Assembly (NCBI RefSeq): GCF_001298445.1
Contig: NZ_CP012036.1
Span: 6,449,525 to 6,513,524, forward strand
Length of the DNA: 64,000 nucleotides
Reading direction: 5' to 3'
Source: Nostoc piscinale CENA21
Lineage (GTDB): Bacteria; Cyanobacteriota; Cyanobacteriia; Cyanobacteriales; Nostocaceae
Position 1 is the stretch's first letter. Each line of letters starts with the position of its first letter. The position numbers were made by a program, and so were the translations under genes. This document shows positions 27,669-36,513 of the stretch, piece after piece. The notes beneath the pieces were generated by a model. It had not been told where the DNA came from and ran no database searches. It saw only the letters and a program-made list of their open reading frames with translations.

Positions 27669-27740
27669 AAAAAAGGCGTTAGTGCATCCCCGCCAAGAGA
27701 AGTCAGTAACGCCTCCACTGAAAATTACACACGGATATTT
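27669..27740 (-). ncRNA. Candidate small RNA ending in an intrinsic terminator
   Basis: On the minus strand GGCGTTA (27713 to 27707) pairs with TAACGCC (27681 to 27675), followed directly by TTTTTT: a proper intrinsic terminator. Its 25-base loop is C/T/G-rich (CTTCTCTTGGCGGGGATGC). No protein gene on this strand ends here, and the overlapping 81-codon frame is not convincing. An AT-rich TAAAAT box about 30-40 bases upstream could be its -10. The transcript would run divergently from the 78-residue gene and overlap its 5' leader. The family is not identified. Confidence 0.45.
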
Positions 27741-27746
27741 TAAATC

Positions 27747-27983
27747 ATGCCACAAAATACTGAATACAAAGCTAATCAGAACGAAAATCACGCGATCGCC
27801 TACAAAGAGCGCCTAAATTCTTGGGCAATTGCCCGTTTACAACCCGATGCCCAAAGAGAAATTGTCGCTCGCTTTCGCAGTCGTTCTGATGCCGATGGTT
27901 ATATGCAGCGCCTACGTCAAATGATTCCTGATGCTTCTTTTATGGTTGTATTTGATTGTCAACGTGAAGAAGTTGTAGCCTAA
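27747..27983 (+). CDS. Small conserved cyanobacterial protein
   Basis: The 78-residue soluble protein has a central helix-rich basic part (ERLNSWAIARLQPDAQREIV, FRSRSDADGYMQRLRQM) and a beta-like C-terminus (ASFMVVFDCQREEV). It resembles short hypothetical proteins of Nostocales with no assigned role. The leader from 27675 holds the terminator-like hairpin described for the small RNA candidate. On the plus strand that fold would lie in this gene's 5' UTR. The 536-base gap upstream has no other gene. Confidence 0.6.
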   Translation: MPQNTEYKANQNENHAIAYKERLNSWAIARLQPDAQREIVARFRSRSDADGYMQRLRQMIPDASFMVVFDCQREEVVA

Positions 27984-28150
27984 AGTGTCAAGTCGTTATT
28001 TAATTACACAAACGAAGGAATAAGGGTGCGATTACCATTGTTATTACGGTGCGTTACATCCTAATTAACGCACCAGTATTAAATTATGTATAAATGGGAA
28101 TGAAAAATCGAGAGTTGGGAATAGGGAATATTTTCCCTATTCCCTAGCCC

Positions 28151-29296
28151 CTAATGTAAGACTTTTGCCAGTGCTTCTATGAGGCGGTCAACATTTTCTT
28201 TACGGCTATTAAAACCCATCAGTCCAACGCGCCAAACTTTACCAGCAAGTTCACCCAGTCCACCGCCAACTTCAATTCCGTGTTCTGTTAATAGCTGTCT
28301 AGCAATGGCTTTACCGTCCACACCTTCAGGAATACAGACTGTAGTTAAAGTTGGTAAACGATATTCCCGTTCAACGTGACAACTGAGTCCAATTTCTTCT
28401 AGTCTCTCCCAGAGATATTCCACATTCTTTTGATGACGTTGCCAACAGTTAGCTAATCCTTCCTCAGCAACTAACCGCAAAGCTTCCCGTAGAGCATAAT
28501 ACAAATTAATGGGGGCTGTATGATGATAAACACGTTCACTACCCCAATACTTACTCAGCAAAGTCATATCTAAATACCAGTTTGCCACCTTCGTGCTGCG
28601 GCGCTGCAATTTTTCCCAAGCACGAGGACTCATGGTAAAAGGTGAAGCCCCAGGCGGACAGCCCAAGCCTTTTTGGCTACAGCTATAAGCTAAATCAACT
28701 CCCCACTCATCTAAAAATATCGGCACACCACCAAGGCTGGTGACAGTATCTATCAATAACAGTGTGCCGAATTCCCGACACAGTTCACCAACACCGTCTA
28801 AAGGTTGACGCGCACCTGTAGAAGTTTCGGCGTGAACCAAAGCCAAAATTGTCGGGCGATGGGTTTCTATGGCTGTGCGGAGTTCTTCTAAAGAAAAAAC
28901 TTGCCCCCAAGGTTTAGTAATAGTGCGAACATCAGCACCATATCGCCCTGCCATATCGACTAAGCGATTTCCGAAATATCCAGCTACACCAATTAACACT
29001 ACATCACCGGGTTCTACAGCATTGGCGATAGTTGCTTCCATTGCCGCCGAACCAGTACCACTCACCGCGATAGTGTGAGGATTTTCGGTTTGCCAAACAT
29101 AGCGGAGTAAAGACTGAATTTCATCCATCAGCCCTAAGAAATCTGGGTCAAGATGCCCTAGCGGTGTGGTATTCATTGCCTGGAGAACTGTAGGATGGGC
29201 ATTGGAAGGGCCAGGGCCTAATAGCAGCTTGGAGGGGATTTCCAGGGGTTTGAGTGGTAATCGCTGACTATCGTTAATGGAGATGGTTTGCGACAT
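28151..29296 (-). CDS. Alanine/serine-glyoxylate aminotransferase family protein
   Basis: Class V PLP-dependent aminotransferase of 381 residues. The N-terminal LLGPGPSNAHPTVLQAM is the family hallmark, VSGTGSAAMEATI forms the phosphate-side loop, and the PLP lysine is in YSCSQKGLGCPPGASPF. HAETSTGARQPLDGVG and the C-terminal EVGGGLGELAGKVWRVGLMG match alanine-glyoxylate and serine-glyoxylate transaminases. It should convert glyoxylate to glycine, in the photorespiratory C2 cycle. No cofactor or cycle genes are adjacent. The ATG start is clear. Confidence 0.92.
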   Translation of the reverse strand: MSQTISINDSQRLPLKPLEIPSKLLLGPGPSNAHPTVLQAMNTTPLGHLDPDFLGLMDEIQSLLRYVWQTENPHTIAVSGTGSAAMEATIANAVEPGDVVLIGVAGYFGNRLVDMAGRYGADVRTITKPWGQVFSLEELRTAIETHRPTILALVHAETSTGARQPLDGVGELCREFGTLLLIDTVTSLGGVPIFLDEWGVDLAYSCSQKGLGCPPGASPFTMSPRAWEKLQRRSTKVANWYLDMTLLSKYWGSERVYHHTAPINLYYALREALRLVAEEGLANCWQRHQKNVEYLWERLEEIGLSCHVEREYRLPTLTTVCIPEGVDGKAIARQLLTEHGIEVGGGLGELAGKVWRVGLMGFNSRKENVDRLIEALAKVLH

Positions 29297-29441
29297 AATT
29301 CCTTTTTGTCTAGACAGTACTTACCGCATCATAGAGCGATCGCATCACCCTTGTATCCTCTAGAATTAATCCCTCATTTGCCGGAAGCCAGAATTGTGTC
29401 CAAGTCTTACAGTCAATCCTAGGCAGCGTTACCAAATTGTC

Positions 29442-29960
29442 ATGAAGCGAGAACGTTCCAGTTTAAAACCCCTAGAAGGGGCAAATCGCCAATGGCGACG
29501 CAGATTAAATCTTAAGGGAGAGATAGCCTTGGTAACTGTACCAACGGTGATTGTACTGGCGGTAATGGCTTTAGTAGAAGCCCTGACTCAGCAGCGTTTA
29601 TTATTTGCGTCTCTTGCTTCTAGCGCATTTTTGATTTATCTCGATCCCCAGCATGGAACAAACTCGGTGCGAACCCTGATTCTTTCACAGATGATGGCTG
29701 CCAGCATTGGCTTTATCACCTATTTGTTATTTGGTGGGGGATATTTATCGGGCGGGACAGCAATGATCATTGCGATCGCATTTATGATTTTCTTTGATGC
29801 AATGCACCCTCCGGCTGTTGCTACTTCCTTAAGTTTTGCTTTAAAAGCTGGCAATGTCAGCAATTTAGTGCTGTTTGCTTTGGCAATTGGAATTACTGTT
29901 GTGTTGGTAGGATTAGAACGTTATACCTTATGGGTGTTAGCACATTATCATCATGATTGA
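29442..29960 (+). CDS. HPP family membrane protein
   Basis: The protein has about 172 residues and four to five membrane helices, with the HPP signature DAMHPPAVATSLSFAL (about residues 125-140) and upstream LIYLDPQHGTNSVRTLILSQ. Some HPP proteins of cyanobacteria and plastids transport nitrite across the plasma or envelope membrane, so a nitrite or small-anion role is possible here, by family only. The frame is open from a TTG at 29394. I prefer the ATG at 29442 (MKRERSSLKPLEGANRQWRR), since family members begin with such a basic segment. Confidence 0.8.
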   Translation: MKRERSSLKPLEGANRQWRRRLNLKGEIALVTVPTVIVLAVMALVEALTQQRLLFASLASSAFLIYLDPQHGTNSVRTLILSQMMAASIGFITYLLFGGGYLSGGTAMIIAIAFMIFFDAMHPPAVATSLSFALKAGNVSNLVLFALAIGITVVLVGLERYTLWVLAHYHHD

Positions 29961-30066
29961 ATCAGAATTCAGAATAAAAAAAATACCCTATACCTAGCTT
30001 GTAAGTTATTTACTTAAAACATACTGTAAATATGTGACAGTAATCTCTCTATCAGGCAACAGAACT

Positions 30067-30462
30067 ATGATATTTGCAGGTAAACGTCCCAATAACTTGG
30101 GTGTAAATAATGGCAGATTAGCGGCTTGTCCTAATTCGCCTAATTGTGTTTCTAGCCAAAGTACAGATGCAATTCACCAAATTGCCCCCCTAACTTTTAA
30201 TACTAGCCCCGAACAAGCGATCGCTAATCTCAAAAGCGTAATTCAATCCTTACCCAGAACCACAATTATTACTGAAACTCAAGACTATTTATATGCTGAG
30301 TTTAAAAGTGCTTTGATGGGATTTGTGGATGATGTCGAGTTTTATCTAGACCGAGAGGCGAATATTTTTCATGTCCGTTCAGCTTCTCGTTTAGGACAAA
30401 GTGATTTAGGTGTTAACCGTAAACGCATAGAAACCATTCGTGCCGAACTCCAAGCATTATAG
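30067..30462 (+). CDS. DUF1499 protein
   Basis: The protein has about 131 residues with the DUF1499 start block GRLAACPNSPNCVSSQ, then YLYAEFKSALMGFVDDVEFYL and the closing RSASRLGQSDLGVNRKRIE. It is a soluble beta-rich domain whose function is unknown; two Cys lie near the N-terminus. The frame is open from a GTG at 30034. The ATG at 30067 (MIFAGKRPNNLG) is chosen, although neither start has a strong ribosome site. A hairpin follows at 30543. Confidence 0.82.
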   Translation: MIFAGKRPNNLGVNNGRLAACPNSPNCVSSQSTDAIHQIAPLTFNTSPEQAIANLKSVIQSLPRTTIITETQDYLYAEFKSALMGFVDDVEFYLDREANIFHVRSASRLGQSDLGVNRKRIETIRAELQAL

Positions 30463-30542
30463 TTTGAGGCTAGGCACAGGAGATTGTAATTTTTTGTAAA
30501 CTAAAAAGATTGAAAATCTAGACTATCTTCGTGAATCAAATT

Positions 30543-30574
30543 ACCCCTAGCTTTTTTAAGAAGTTGGGGGTTTT
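30543..30574 (+). terminator. Probable terminator of the DUF1499 gene
   Basis: ACCCCTAGCTT and AAGAAGTTGGGGGT pair (with mismatches) across a short T-rich loop and are followed by TTTT. It stands 80 bases after the stop codon. It is a diverged copy of the CCCGACTT/AAGTCGGG palindrome family. Confidence 0.5.
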
Positions 30575-30715
30575 AAACGTGAAATTACTTATGAAGTGCA
30601 TCTTCATCAAAAAACCGTATAAACGCGAATCTCGAAATTAATTAACTTAGCAAATAATAGTTGCAATACAACTTGATGTGTTGTAGTCACAACCTAAATA
30701 TTATGAGGAAATAAT

Positions 30716-31117
30716 ATGTTAAAAACTGGTTTGAAAAAAGGCTTATTAACAGCGATCGCAGTTGTTTCGATATTACCAGTAATTACCTCAACTGCTGAGG
30801 CTGGTTCTGCCAGAAATGTATTTGGGGCAATTTCTTATTCTCCTTCGACTGGAACTTACACATCAGGAATTGCGAAAACCAAGCAAGCCGCAATTAACGC
30901 ATCCTTGAATAACTGTCGCCGTCAAAGTGGTGCTAAAGATTGTACAACACCATTGTGGTTTAAAAATGCTTGGGGAGCCTTAGCTGTAGGTTCCGATGGT
31001 AGTTATGGTACAGGTTGGGGAACCAACCAATCTCTCGCCGAAAGATTTGCTGTAGAAACCTGTGAAAAATACGGTGGTCAAGATTGTCAGGTTGTTTTTG
31101 TTAGACAAGCTAGATAA
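30716..31117 (+). CDS. Secreted DUF4189 protein
   Basis: The 133-residue protein has a signal peptide (basic MLKTGLKKG, hydrophobic 10-24, cleavage near AEAGS, about residue 28). The DUF4189 domain follows: FGAISYSPSTGTYTSGIA, AAINASLNNCRRQSGAKDC, WGALAVGSDGSYG and CEKYGGQDCQVV. Four Cys are spaced for two disulfides. DUF4189 proteins are small secreted or periplasmic proteins of unknown role, often several per cyanobacterial genome. An ATGAGGAAAT leader supplies a good ribosome site, and a perfect terminator follows. Confidence 0.85.
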   Translation: MLKTGLKKGLLTAIAVVSILPVITSTAEAGSARNVFGAISYSPSTGTYTSGIAKTKQAAINASLNNCRRQSGAKDCTTPLWFKNAWGALAVGSDGSYGTGWGTNQSLAERFAVETCEKYGGQDCQVVFVRQAR

Positions 31118-31140
31118 ATCAAAATTCAGCCATCCTTTCA

Positions 31141-31178
31141 GATACCCGACTTATTTGATAAGTCGGGTATCTTATTGT
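31141..31178. terminator. Strong bidirectional terminator
   Basis: GATACCCGACTTAT pairs perfectly with ATAAGTCGGGTATC across a three-base loop (31141-31171), followed by TTATTGTTT. It lies between the convergent DUF4189 and glycosyltransferase genes and can end both. It is the intact form of a palindrome found decayed at 26.15 and 30.55 kb and split at 21.5 kb. Confidence 0.8.
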
Positions 31179-31211
31179 TTACACAATAAATTTCAACTGC
31201 TACATTCCGAT

Positions 31212-32297
31212 TTATTTTTTGATATTTCCAGCAATTACTTTACTCCGGAGATGTCCATTTTTTGCAAATTTCTGTTGGAGAATTTGCCGATAAACTTCTT
31301 CATAGCCATCTGTCATTCGTTGAAAACTAAAGTTATTTTCGACATGCTGACGACAAGCATATCTATCTAACTCTGCCACTTTATTAATTGCCCTTACGCA
31401 TTCTGTCACATTATTACAGAGAAAACCTGTTTCACCGTGGGCAATGACCTCAGTTGTCGAACCTAATTTCATCGCAATTACTGGCGTACCTGCGGCCATT
31501 GATTCCACCATGACTAAACCAAAAGGTTCGCGCCAAGTAATTGGGAATAAAGTAGCAAAAGCACCTCCCATCAAAGCATTTTTTTGTTGATGATTCGCTT
31601 CACCTAAATATTCAATTTGTTCACCATCAATTAAAGGTTTAATTTCTCTTTCAAAGTACTCGACATCCACAACATCTACCTTACCAGCCATTTTTAATCG
31701 CCAACCCGATTGTTTAGCGATTGCAATTGCTAAATGTGTCCCTTTTTCTGGCGATATTCGACCTAAAAATGCTAAATAAGGTGGTTCTTCTGGTTCGGGA
31801 TAAAATTTGTAACTACTAACATCAATACCGTTGTAAACTGTGCTTGTATAGTTCAAACCTAGTGAACTTTCCCGTTGAGCATCAGAAATACTCACAAAAG
31901 GTTGACGTTTCGCGTGTTGAAACATCTTTTGATTATCAGGTGTGAAAATCCCGTGTAATGTATGAACTGATGGGGTATTGACAAGTTTTGCATAAGGTAA
32001 TGCTGCACAACCCATGTGAGAGTGAATAATATCAAACTCATCTGCTCGTTCGTAGACAGAAGCTAACTGCAACATTTCATAAATGTTATATTCTTTAACA
32101 TCCTTATCAAGTCGTAAAGCACGAGGATGCACTGATTCTAGCTTGGCTAAACTGATAGAATCACCAGACGCAAATAAAGTAACTTCATGCCCGCGTCGTA
32201 CTAATTCATCGGTCAGTAACCCCACCACTAACTCGATACCCCCATAAGCTGGAGGTGGTACTCTCTCCCATAGTGGGGCAACTTGAGCTATTCTCAT
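31212..32297 (-). CDS. Glycosyltransferase family 4 protein
   Basis: GT-B fold glycosyltransferase of 361 residues. The N-terminal acceptor half starts MRIAQVAPLWERVPPPAYGG, with the Gly loop GGIELVVGLL. The donor half has FLGRISPEKGTHLAIAIAK and the EX7E motif in WREPFGLVMVESMAAG. This is the GT4 pattern; it transfers a hexose from a nucleotide sugar to an unknown acceptor (glycolipid or polysaccharide). AGGAGG lies six bases before the ATG at 32297; a GTG three bases earlier is too close to it. Confidence 0.88.
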   Translation of the reverse strand: MRIAQVAPLWERVPPPAYGGIELVVGLLTDELVRRGHEVTLFASGDSISLAKLESVHPRALRLDKDVKEYNIYEMLQLASVYERADEFDIIHSHMGCAALPYAKLVNTPSVHTLHGIFTPDNQKMFQHAKRQPFVSISDAQRESSLGLNYTSTVYNGIDVSSYKFYPEPEEPPYLAFLGRISPEKGTHLAIAIAKQSGWRLKMAGKVDVVDVEYFEREIKPLIDGEQIEYLGEANHQQKNALMGGAFATLFPITWREPFGLVMVESMAAGTPVIAMKLGSTTEVIAHGETGFLCNNVTECVRAINKVAELDRYACRQHVENNFSFQRMTDGYEEVYRQILQQKFAKNGHLRSKVIAGNIKK

Positions 32298-32792
32298 CAC
32301 AAACCTCCTAAAAAATAATTTTGAGTTAATAGAGTCTGCTGTTTAATTCGTAGTTATGTTATTTAACTAGCAATGAGTTTTGAGTGAGAATAACTCACTA
32401 AAGTTCTAACTCAGCATTTTTTTCTAGCACTATCAACTCAGTTTCAAAAGCAATTTTATAAATAAGTGCATTAAAATATTAGACTTTAACTTCTTGAGAA
32501 GTTGTCTATCTTTGTAGAGAAATGTAATTATCCTTTAGAGGTAAGTTGTTAAGCAGATAAAAAGGTATATTGAGGCTGCAAGGGGGCAGGAGGCAAGGAG
32601 TAAGGGAGAAGATTTATAGCTTTTCCTACCATGAAAATTATGCAATTTAAATGACGATTAGCTCAAATACAGAGAATTGATTCAGTTGTTGTAGTGTGGA
32701 TATCTCCTAAATCATCCTTACACCCCAATTTTTTGACTTTTGGGTTAAATCGAATACACTAGGAGATTATAGAAAATCACTAAACTCTGAAG
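32298..32792. other. Divergent intergenic region, no gene seen
   Basis: About 495 bases between the glycosyltransferase and the PotC-like permease. A GGGGGCAGGAGGCAAGGAG block (32580-32605) belongs to the GGCAGGA heptamer class. No open frame is supportable; promoters for both genes are expected here. Confidence 0.4.
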
Positions 32793-33593
32793 ATGAATAT
32801 TTCGCCCACACAAAAAAAACCGCGTGTCGTATGGCAGGCGGTTTTGTCAGTAATCATGTATATTTTTATGTACTTGCCTATACTAGTACTAGGTTTTTAT
32901 AGTTTCAATCAGTCACCGTATAGTGCCACTTGGCAAGGATTTACCCTGGATTGGTATCGGAAACTGTTCAGTGACGATCGCATTTTATCAGCGTTGAACA
33001 ATAGTTTGATCGTTGCCTTTTGTGCGGTGGGAATTTCCGCCGTGTTGGGAACGTTGATGGCGGTAGGGTTAGCGCGGTATAAATTCCCTGGGAAGAGCTT
33101 GTATCGTGGTGTAGCTTACTTACCCTTAATTATTCCTGATATTGCGATCGCTGTTGCCACTCTTGTATTTCTCGCCGCCTTTGCTATTCCTTTGAGTTTA
33201 TGGACAATTGTCGCCGCACATATTGTCTTTTGTTTAGCTTATGTCGGCTTAGTTGTGGGTTCACGGCTGAATAATTTAGACCCCCACTTAGAAGAAGCCG
33301 CGTTAGATTTAGGCGCTACACCAGTACAAGCATTTATTAAAGTTTTAGTACCACAATTAATGCCAGGAATTATCGCTGGTTGCTTGCTGGCTTTTGTGCT
33401 GAGTTTAGATGATTTCTTGATTGCTAGTTTTACGGCTGGTAGTGGTTATAACACTTTACCAATGGAAATTTTTAGTCGGATTAGAACTGGTGTAAAACCT
33501 GATATAAATGCCCTCAGTATGTTGCTAATTACGGTCTCAGCTATTGTTGCTTTTATAGCTGAATTTATGCGGATTTTGGGAGAAAGGAAGTAG
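32793..33593 (+). CDS. potC: PotC-like polyamine ABC transporter permease
   Basis: The 266-residue inner-membrane permease has six membrane helices, an N-terminal helix VIMYIFMYLPILVLGFYSF and the cytoplasmic EAA loop EEAALDLGATPVQAFIKVLVP, which docks the ATPase. SLDDFLIASFTAG is typical of PotC subunits of spermidine/putrescine importers. A transporter needs PotA, PotB and PotD as well. None is in the window, so this subunit either partners with genes elsewhere or has been separated from its operon. The ATG start is preceded by GAAG. Confidence 0.85.
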   Translation: MNISPTQKKPRVVWQAVLSVIMYIFMYLPILVLGFYSFNQSPYSATWQGFTLDWYRKLFSDDRILSALNNSLIVAFCAVGISAVLGTLMAVGLARYKFPGKSLYRGVAYLPLIIPDIAIAVATLVFLAAFAIPLSLWTIVAAHIVFCLAYVGLVVGSRLNNLDPHLEEAALDLGATPVQAFIKVLVPQLMPGIIAGCLLAFVLSLDDFLIASFTAGSGYNTLPMEIFSRIRTGVKPDINALSMLLITVSAIVAFIAEFMRILGERK

Positions 33594-33984
33594 TTACTGT
33601 ACAAGCAGATACCCAATTTTATTTCAAAATTTGGGTATAGCAAAATGTATCCAAAGTTAACTTTAAAAATCAAATGGAATATATCAATTATTACAAAATA
33701 TCTGCGAGATAAATTTGTACTCACATCCATTATTAAATACCCTTGACAATCGCAATATTGCCGTCTTATCATTCCTCTTGGAATGGGAATTAGTGCTATC
33801 ATTCATTCTCAAAATTCAAGAGTACCCAACACAGAGTGACAAATAAATAAATTATGCTCATTTGTATTTTTTAGTGCTGGTATATATGCAGATGAGAATA
33901 GTTAATATTTATTTGTCTAGAAATCGGTTTTCAATTCGATAATATTGGGGCTAACTTTGGACAAGATGCTACCTCCTCCTCGTT
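33594..33984. other. Intergenic region, no gene seen
   Basis: About 390 AT-rich bases between the permease and the kinase/FGE gene. A minus-strand frame at 33446-33802 is a shadow running out of the permease gene. No hairpin with a T run was found after the permease stop. Confidence 0.35.
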
Positions 33985-35823
33985 ATGCAAATCTGCCAAA
34001 ATCCCAATTGTTCAAATCCATTTAATGCTGACGGCAATAGATTTTGCATAAGTTGTGGACAAAGCAGTTTTGGTAAACTGCTGAGAAACCGTTACCGTGT
34101 CATTAGACTATTAGGCGAAGGCGGATTTAGCAAAACTTACGCAGCCGAAGATGCAGATAGACTGGATGCACCTTGCGTCATTAAACAGTTCTTTCCGCAA
34201 ATTCAAGGAACCGGACAACGTACTAAAGCCGCAGAATTCTTCAAAGAAGAGGCATTTCGGCTGTATGAACTAGGAGAAAATCATAGCCAAATTCCGAGAT
34301 TATTGGCTTACTTTGCTCAAGGTTCTAGTTTGTATTTAGTCCAAGAATTTATCCAAGGTAGAACACTCGTAGAAGAAGTTAAAGAACAGCCGTTTAACGA
34401 AGAAAAAATCCGGCAGATTTTAACTGATTTATTGCCAGTATTAGACTTTATTCATAATTGTAATGTTGTCCATCGGGATATCAAACCCGAAAACATTATT
34501 CGCCGTGACAACGATGGCAAATTAGTATTAATTGATTTTGGTGGTGCCAAACAAGTTACACAAACCAGTATAGCCAGACAAGCCACAGTCATTTATACAA
34601 TGGGTTATGCCCCAAGTGAACAGATGGCTGGTTTTGCTTGTCCTGCTAGTGATTTATATGCTTTGGGTGTAACTTGTGTGCGGTTACTAACTCAATGTTT
34701 ACCCATACAAGATGTTTACGGGCAGATTAAAGATCCTTTATATGATGCCATGAATGGTCAGTGGTTATGGCAGGAATATATAGACGCACAAGGTATTTTT
34801 ATTAGCGAGGATTTAAGGAAAATTCTCAATAAATTATTGCAACATTTAGCGAGTGACAGATATCAATCAGCCACAGAAGTTCTCAATGATTTAAAATCTG
34901 CCAAAACAGTAATTATTGAACCACAAGTCACTCAACCAACATTACTCAAATTACCAACAGAACCAAAAATAATTCGACCATTACCGCCATTACAAACCTG
35001 TGAATTTGATGTAGTCACAATAGATACAGGCGGTAGAGAAGTTAATCGCGATCGCGCCACAGCCGAATTTTTTGTGGAAGAATTAAGTAAAGGCATCACC
35101 TTAGAAATGGTCGCCATTGCCGGTGGGACATATCTCATGGGTTCACCCAACTTTGAAGGCGATGCTGACGAACGTCCCCAACATCGAGTTGCGATCGCAC
35201 CCTTTTTTATGGGTAAATATCCTATAACCCAAGCCCAGTGGCGTGCTGTTGCAGGCTTACCCAAAGTCAAACAAACCCTAAACCCCTACCCTTCTAAATT
35301 TAAAGGACTATATCGCCCAGTCGAAAACGTTTCTTGGCACGAAGCTGTAGAATTTTGCCTTAGACTCTCACAAAAAACCGGACGGGAATACCGCCTCCCC
35401 AGTGAAGCCGAATGGGAATACGCTTGTCGCGCCGGCACCACCACATCATTTCACTTTGGCGAAACAATTACCACAGAATTAGTCAACTACAGCGACAGCG
35501 ATACCTACATCATGGAAACCAAAACCAGATATCGCAAAGAAACCACCGATGTCGGTAGTTTTCAAGTAGCTAACGCCTTTGGATTGTACGATATGCACGG
35601 GTTAGTGTGGGAATGGTGCGCTGACCCTTGGCACAACAACTACCAAGGCGCACCCGCAGATGGAAGAGTTTGGGAAGATGGGGGTGATAGCCATCGGCGG
35701 GTGTTGCGTGGTGGTTCTTGGAACTTCGGCGCAGAACTGTGTCGTAGCGCCAGTCGTAGCTGGAATGAATCAGACGGCGGTTTAAGAATTTGCGGTTTTC
35801 GCGTCGTCTTGTCTTTAGGATAG
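33985..35823 (+). CDS. Ser/Thr kinase fused to formylglycine-generating-enzyme domain
   Basis: The 612-residue fusion starts with a zinc ribbon at 2-25 (CQNPNC...FCISCG) and a Hanks-type kinase at about 36-300: Gly loop LLGEGGFSKTY, catalytic VVHRDIKPENII, DFGGAK as the DFG segment and an APSEQ activation end. After a linker, an FGE-sulfatase/SUMF1-like domain fills 370-610, with GGTYLMGSPNFEGDADERP, YRLPSEAEWEYACRAGT, MHGLVWEWCAD and RVLRGGSWNFGAELCRSASR. Such fusions are common in filamentous cyanobacteria. Many FGE-like domains in them act as binding modules rather than sulfatase activators. The kinase looks active. The target is unknown. Confidence 0.92.
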   Translation: MQICQNPNCSNPFNADGNRFCISCGQSSFGKLLRNRYRVIRLLGEGGFSKTYAAEDADRLDAPCVIKQFFPQIQGTGQRTKAAEFFKEEAFRLYELGENHSQIPRLLAYFAQGSSLYLVQEFIQGRTLVEEVKEQPFNEEKIRQILTDLLPVLDFIHNCNVVHRDIKPENIIRRDNDGKLVLIDFGGAKQVTQTSIARQATVIYTMGYAPSEQMAGFACPASDLYALGVTCVRLLTQCLPIQDVYGQIKDPLYDAMNGQWLWQEYIDAQGIFISEDLRKILNKLLQHLASDRYQSATEVLNDLKSAKTVIIEPQVTQPTLLKLPTEPKIIRPLPPLQTCEFDVVTIDTGGREVNRDRATAEFFVEELSKGITLEMVAIAGGTYLMGSPNFEGDADERPQHRVAIAPFFMGKYPITQAQWRAVAGLPKVKQTLNPYPSKFKGLYRPVENVSWHEAVEFCLRLSQKTGREYRLPSEAEWEYACRAGTTTSFHFGETITTELVNYSDSDTYIMETKTRYRKETTDVGSFQVANAFGLYDMHGLVWEWCADPWHNNYQGAPADGRVWEDGGDSHRRVLRGGSWNFGAELCRSASRSWNESDGGLRICGFRVVLSLG

Positions 35824-35957
35824 GAGTGTTACAAACAGGGATAAGGCAGAAGGCAGGAGTGAAGAGGGTTTAGGGCAACTTTACTTTTAGTTACATACTT
35901 TGTTTTTTTACATCTTTCTACTTATATTACTTAACTCAACAAAAAACAAAAAATTGA

Positions 35958-36065
35958 TTTTGGAGGGGGTTTGGGGGACGCAACCGTCCCACAATCGGGA
36001 GCTTGGGGAGCCACTGCGTTGGGCGGCTTTGCCGACTCCCTCAGTGGCGTGGAGAATCCCCCAAA
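35958..36065. repeat. Compound palindromic repeat (GGGGGTTTGGGGGA type)
   Basis: The block starts TTGGAGGGGGTTTGGGGGAC and ends with the complementary GAATCCCCCAAATC, so its ends pair. Inside, GCCACTG (36010) pairs with CAGTGGC (36042). GGAGCCACTGCGTTG at 36007-36021 recurs exactly, inverted, at 50976-50990. It lies between the kinase/FGE gene and the convergent RRM gene and is a typical dispersed palindrome, probably mobile. Confidence 0.65.
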
Positions 36066-36210
36066 TCTTGCTCATTGTCTGATAAAGCAGAAAAATTTAC
36101 AACAGCCTCTCTTCCTTGTCTCTTAAAAATCAAAGGCTCAAGTATTACTACTTAAGCCTTGATTAAATTAGTTAACTAAGATGACTAAATCATCCCGAAA
36201 CTATCAGTTT

Positions 36211-36513
36211 TTAATAGCGGTTACGGTAGCCGCCACCACCACCGCGATTACCACCAAAGGAACCACGGTCTTCTTTTGGTCTAGCTTTATTAACTTTGAG
36301 GTCACGACCCATCCATTCAGCACCATCAAGTGCTTCAATAGCGGCTGTTTCTTCAGCGTCGCTACCCATCTCTACAAAAGCAAAACCACGTAGACGACCT
36401 GTTTCACGGTCGGTAGGGATTTGAATCCGCTTTACAGAACCATATTCTGCAAAAACACTATTCAAAGCATCTTGTGTAACTTCATAAGAGAGGTTACCTA
36501 CGTAAATTGACAT
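36211..36513 (-). CDS. RRM RNA-binding protein, glycine-rich tail
   Basis: A single RNA-recognition motif of 100 residues: RNP2 is IYVGNLSY (residues 3-10) and RNP1 is RGFAFVEM (about 42-49). A short tail follows with Gly/Arg/Tyr repeats (GGNRGGGGGYRNRY). This is the cyanobacterial Rbp family (RbpA-type, cold-inducible members), which bind single-stranded RNA and can affect mRNA location near thylakoid membranes. The 334-base upstream region contains no gene. In other cyanobacteria the long leader of these genes mediates cold control, which is inferred here. Confidence 0.92.
   Translation of the reverse strand: MSIYVGNLSYEVTQDALNSVFAEYGSVKRIQIPTDRETGRLRGFAFVEMGSDAEETAAIEALDGAEWMGRDLKVNKARPKEDRGSFGGNRGGGGGYRNRY

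Noticed and set aside
27546..27791. Minus-strand frame of 81 codons with hydrophobic parts
   Set aside because: It runs across the terminator hairpin and T run of the small RNA candidate and overlaps the start of the 27747 gene; the hydrophobicity comes from the AT-rich sequence.
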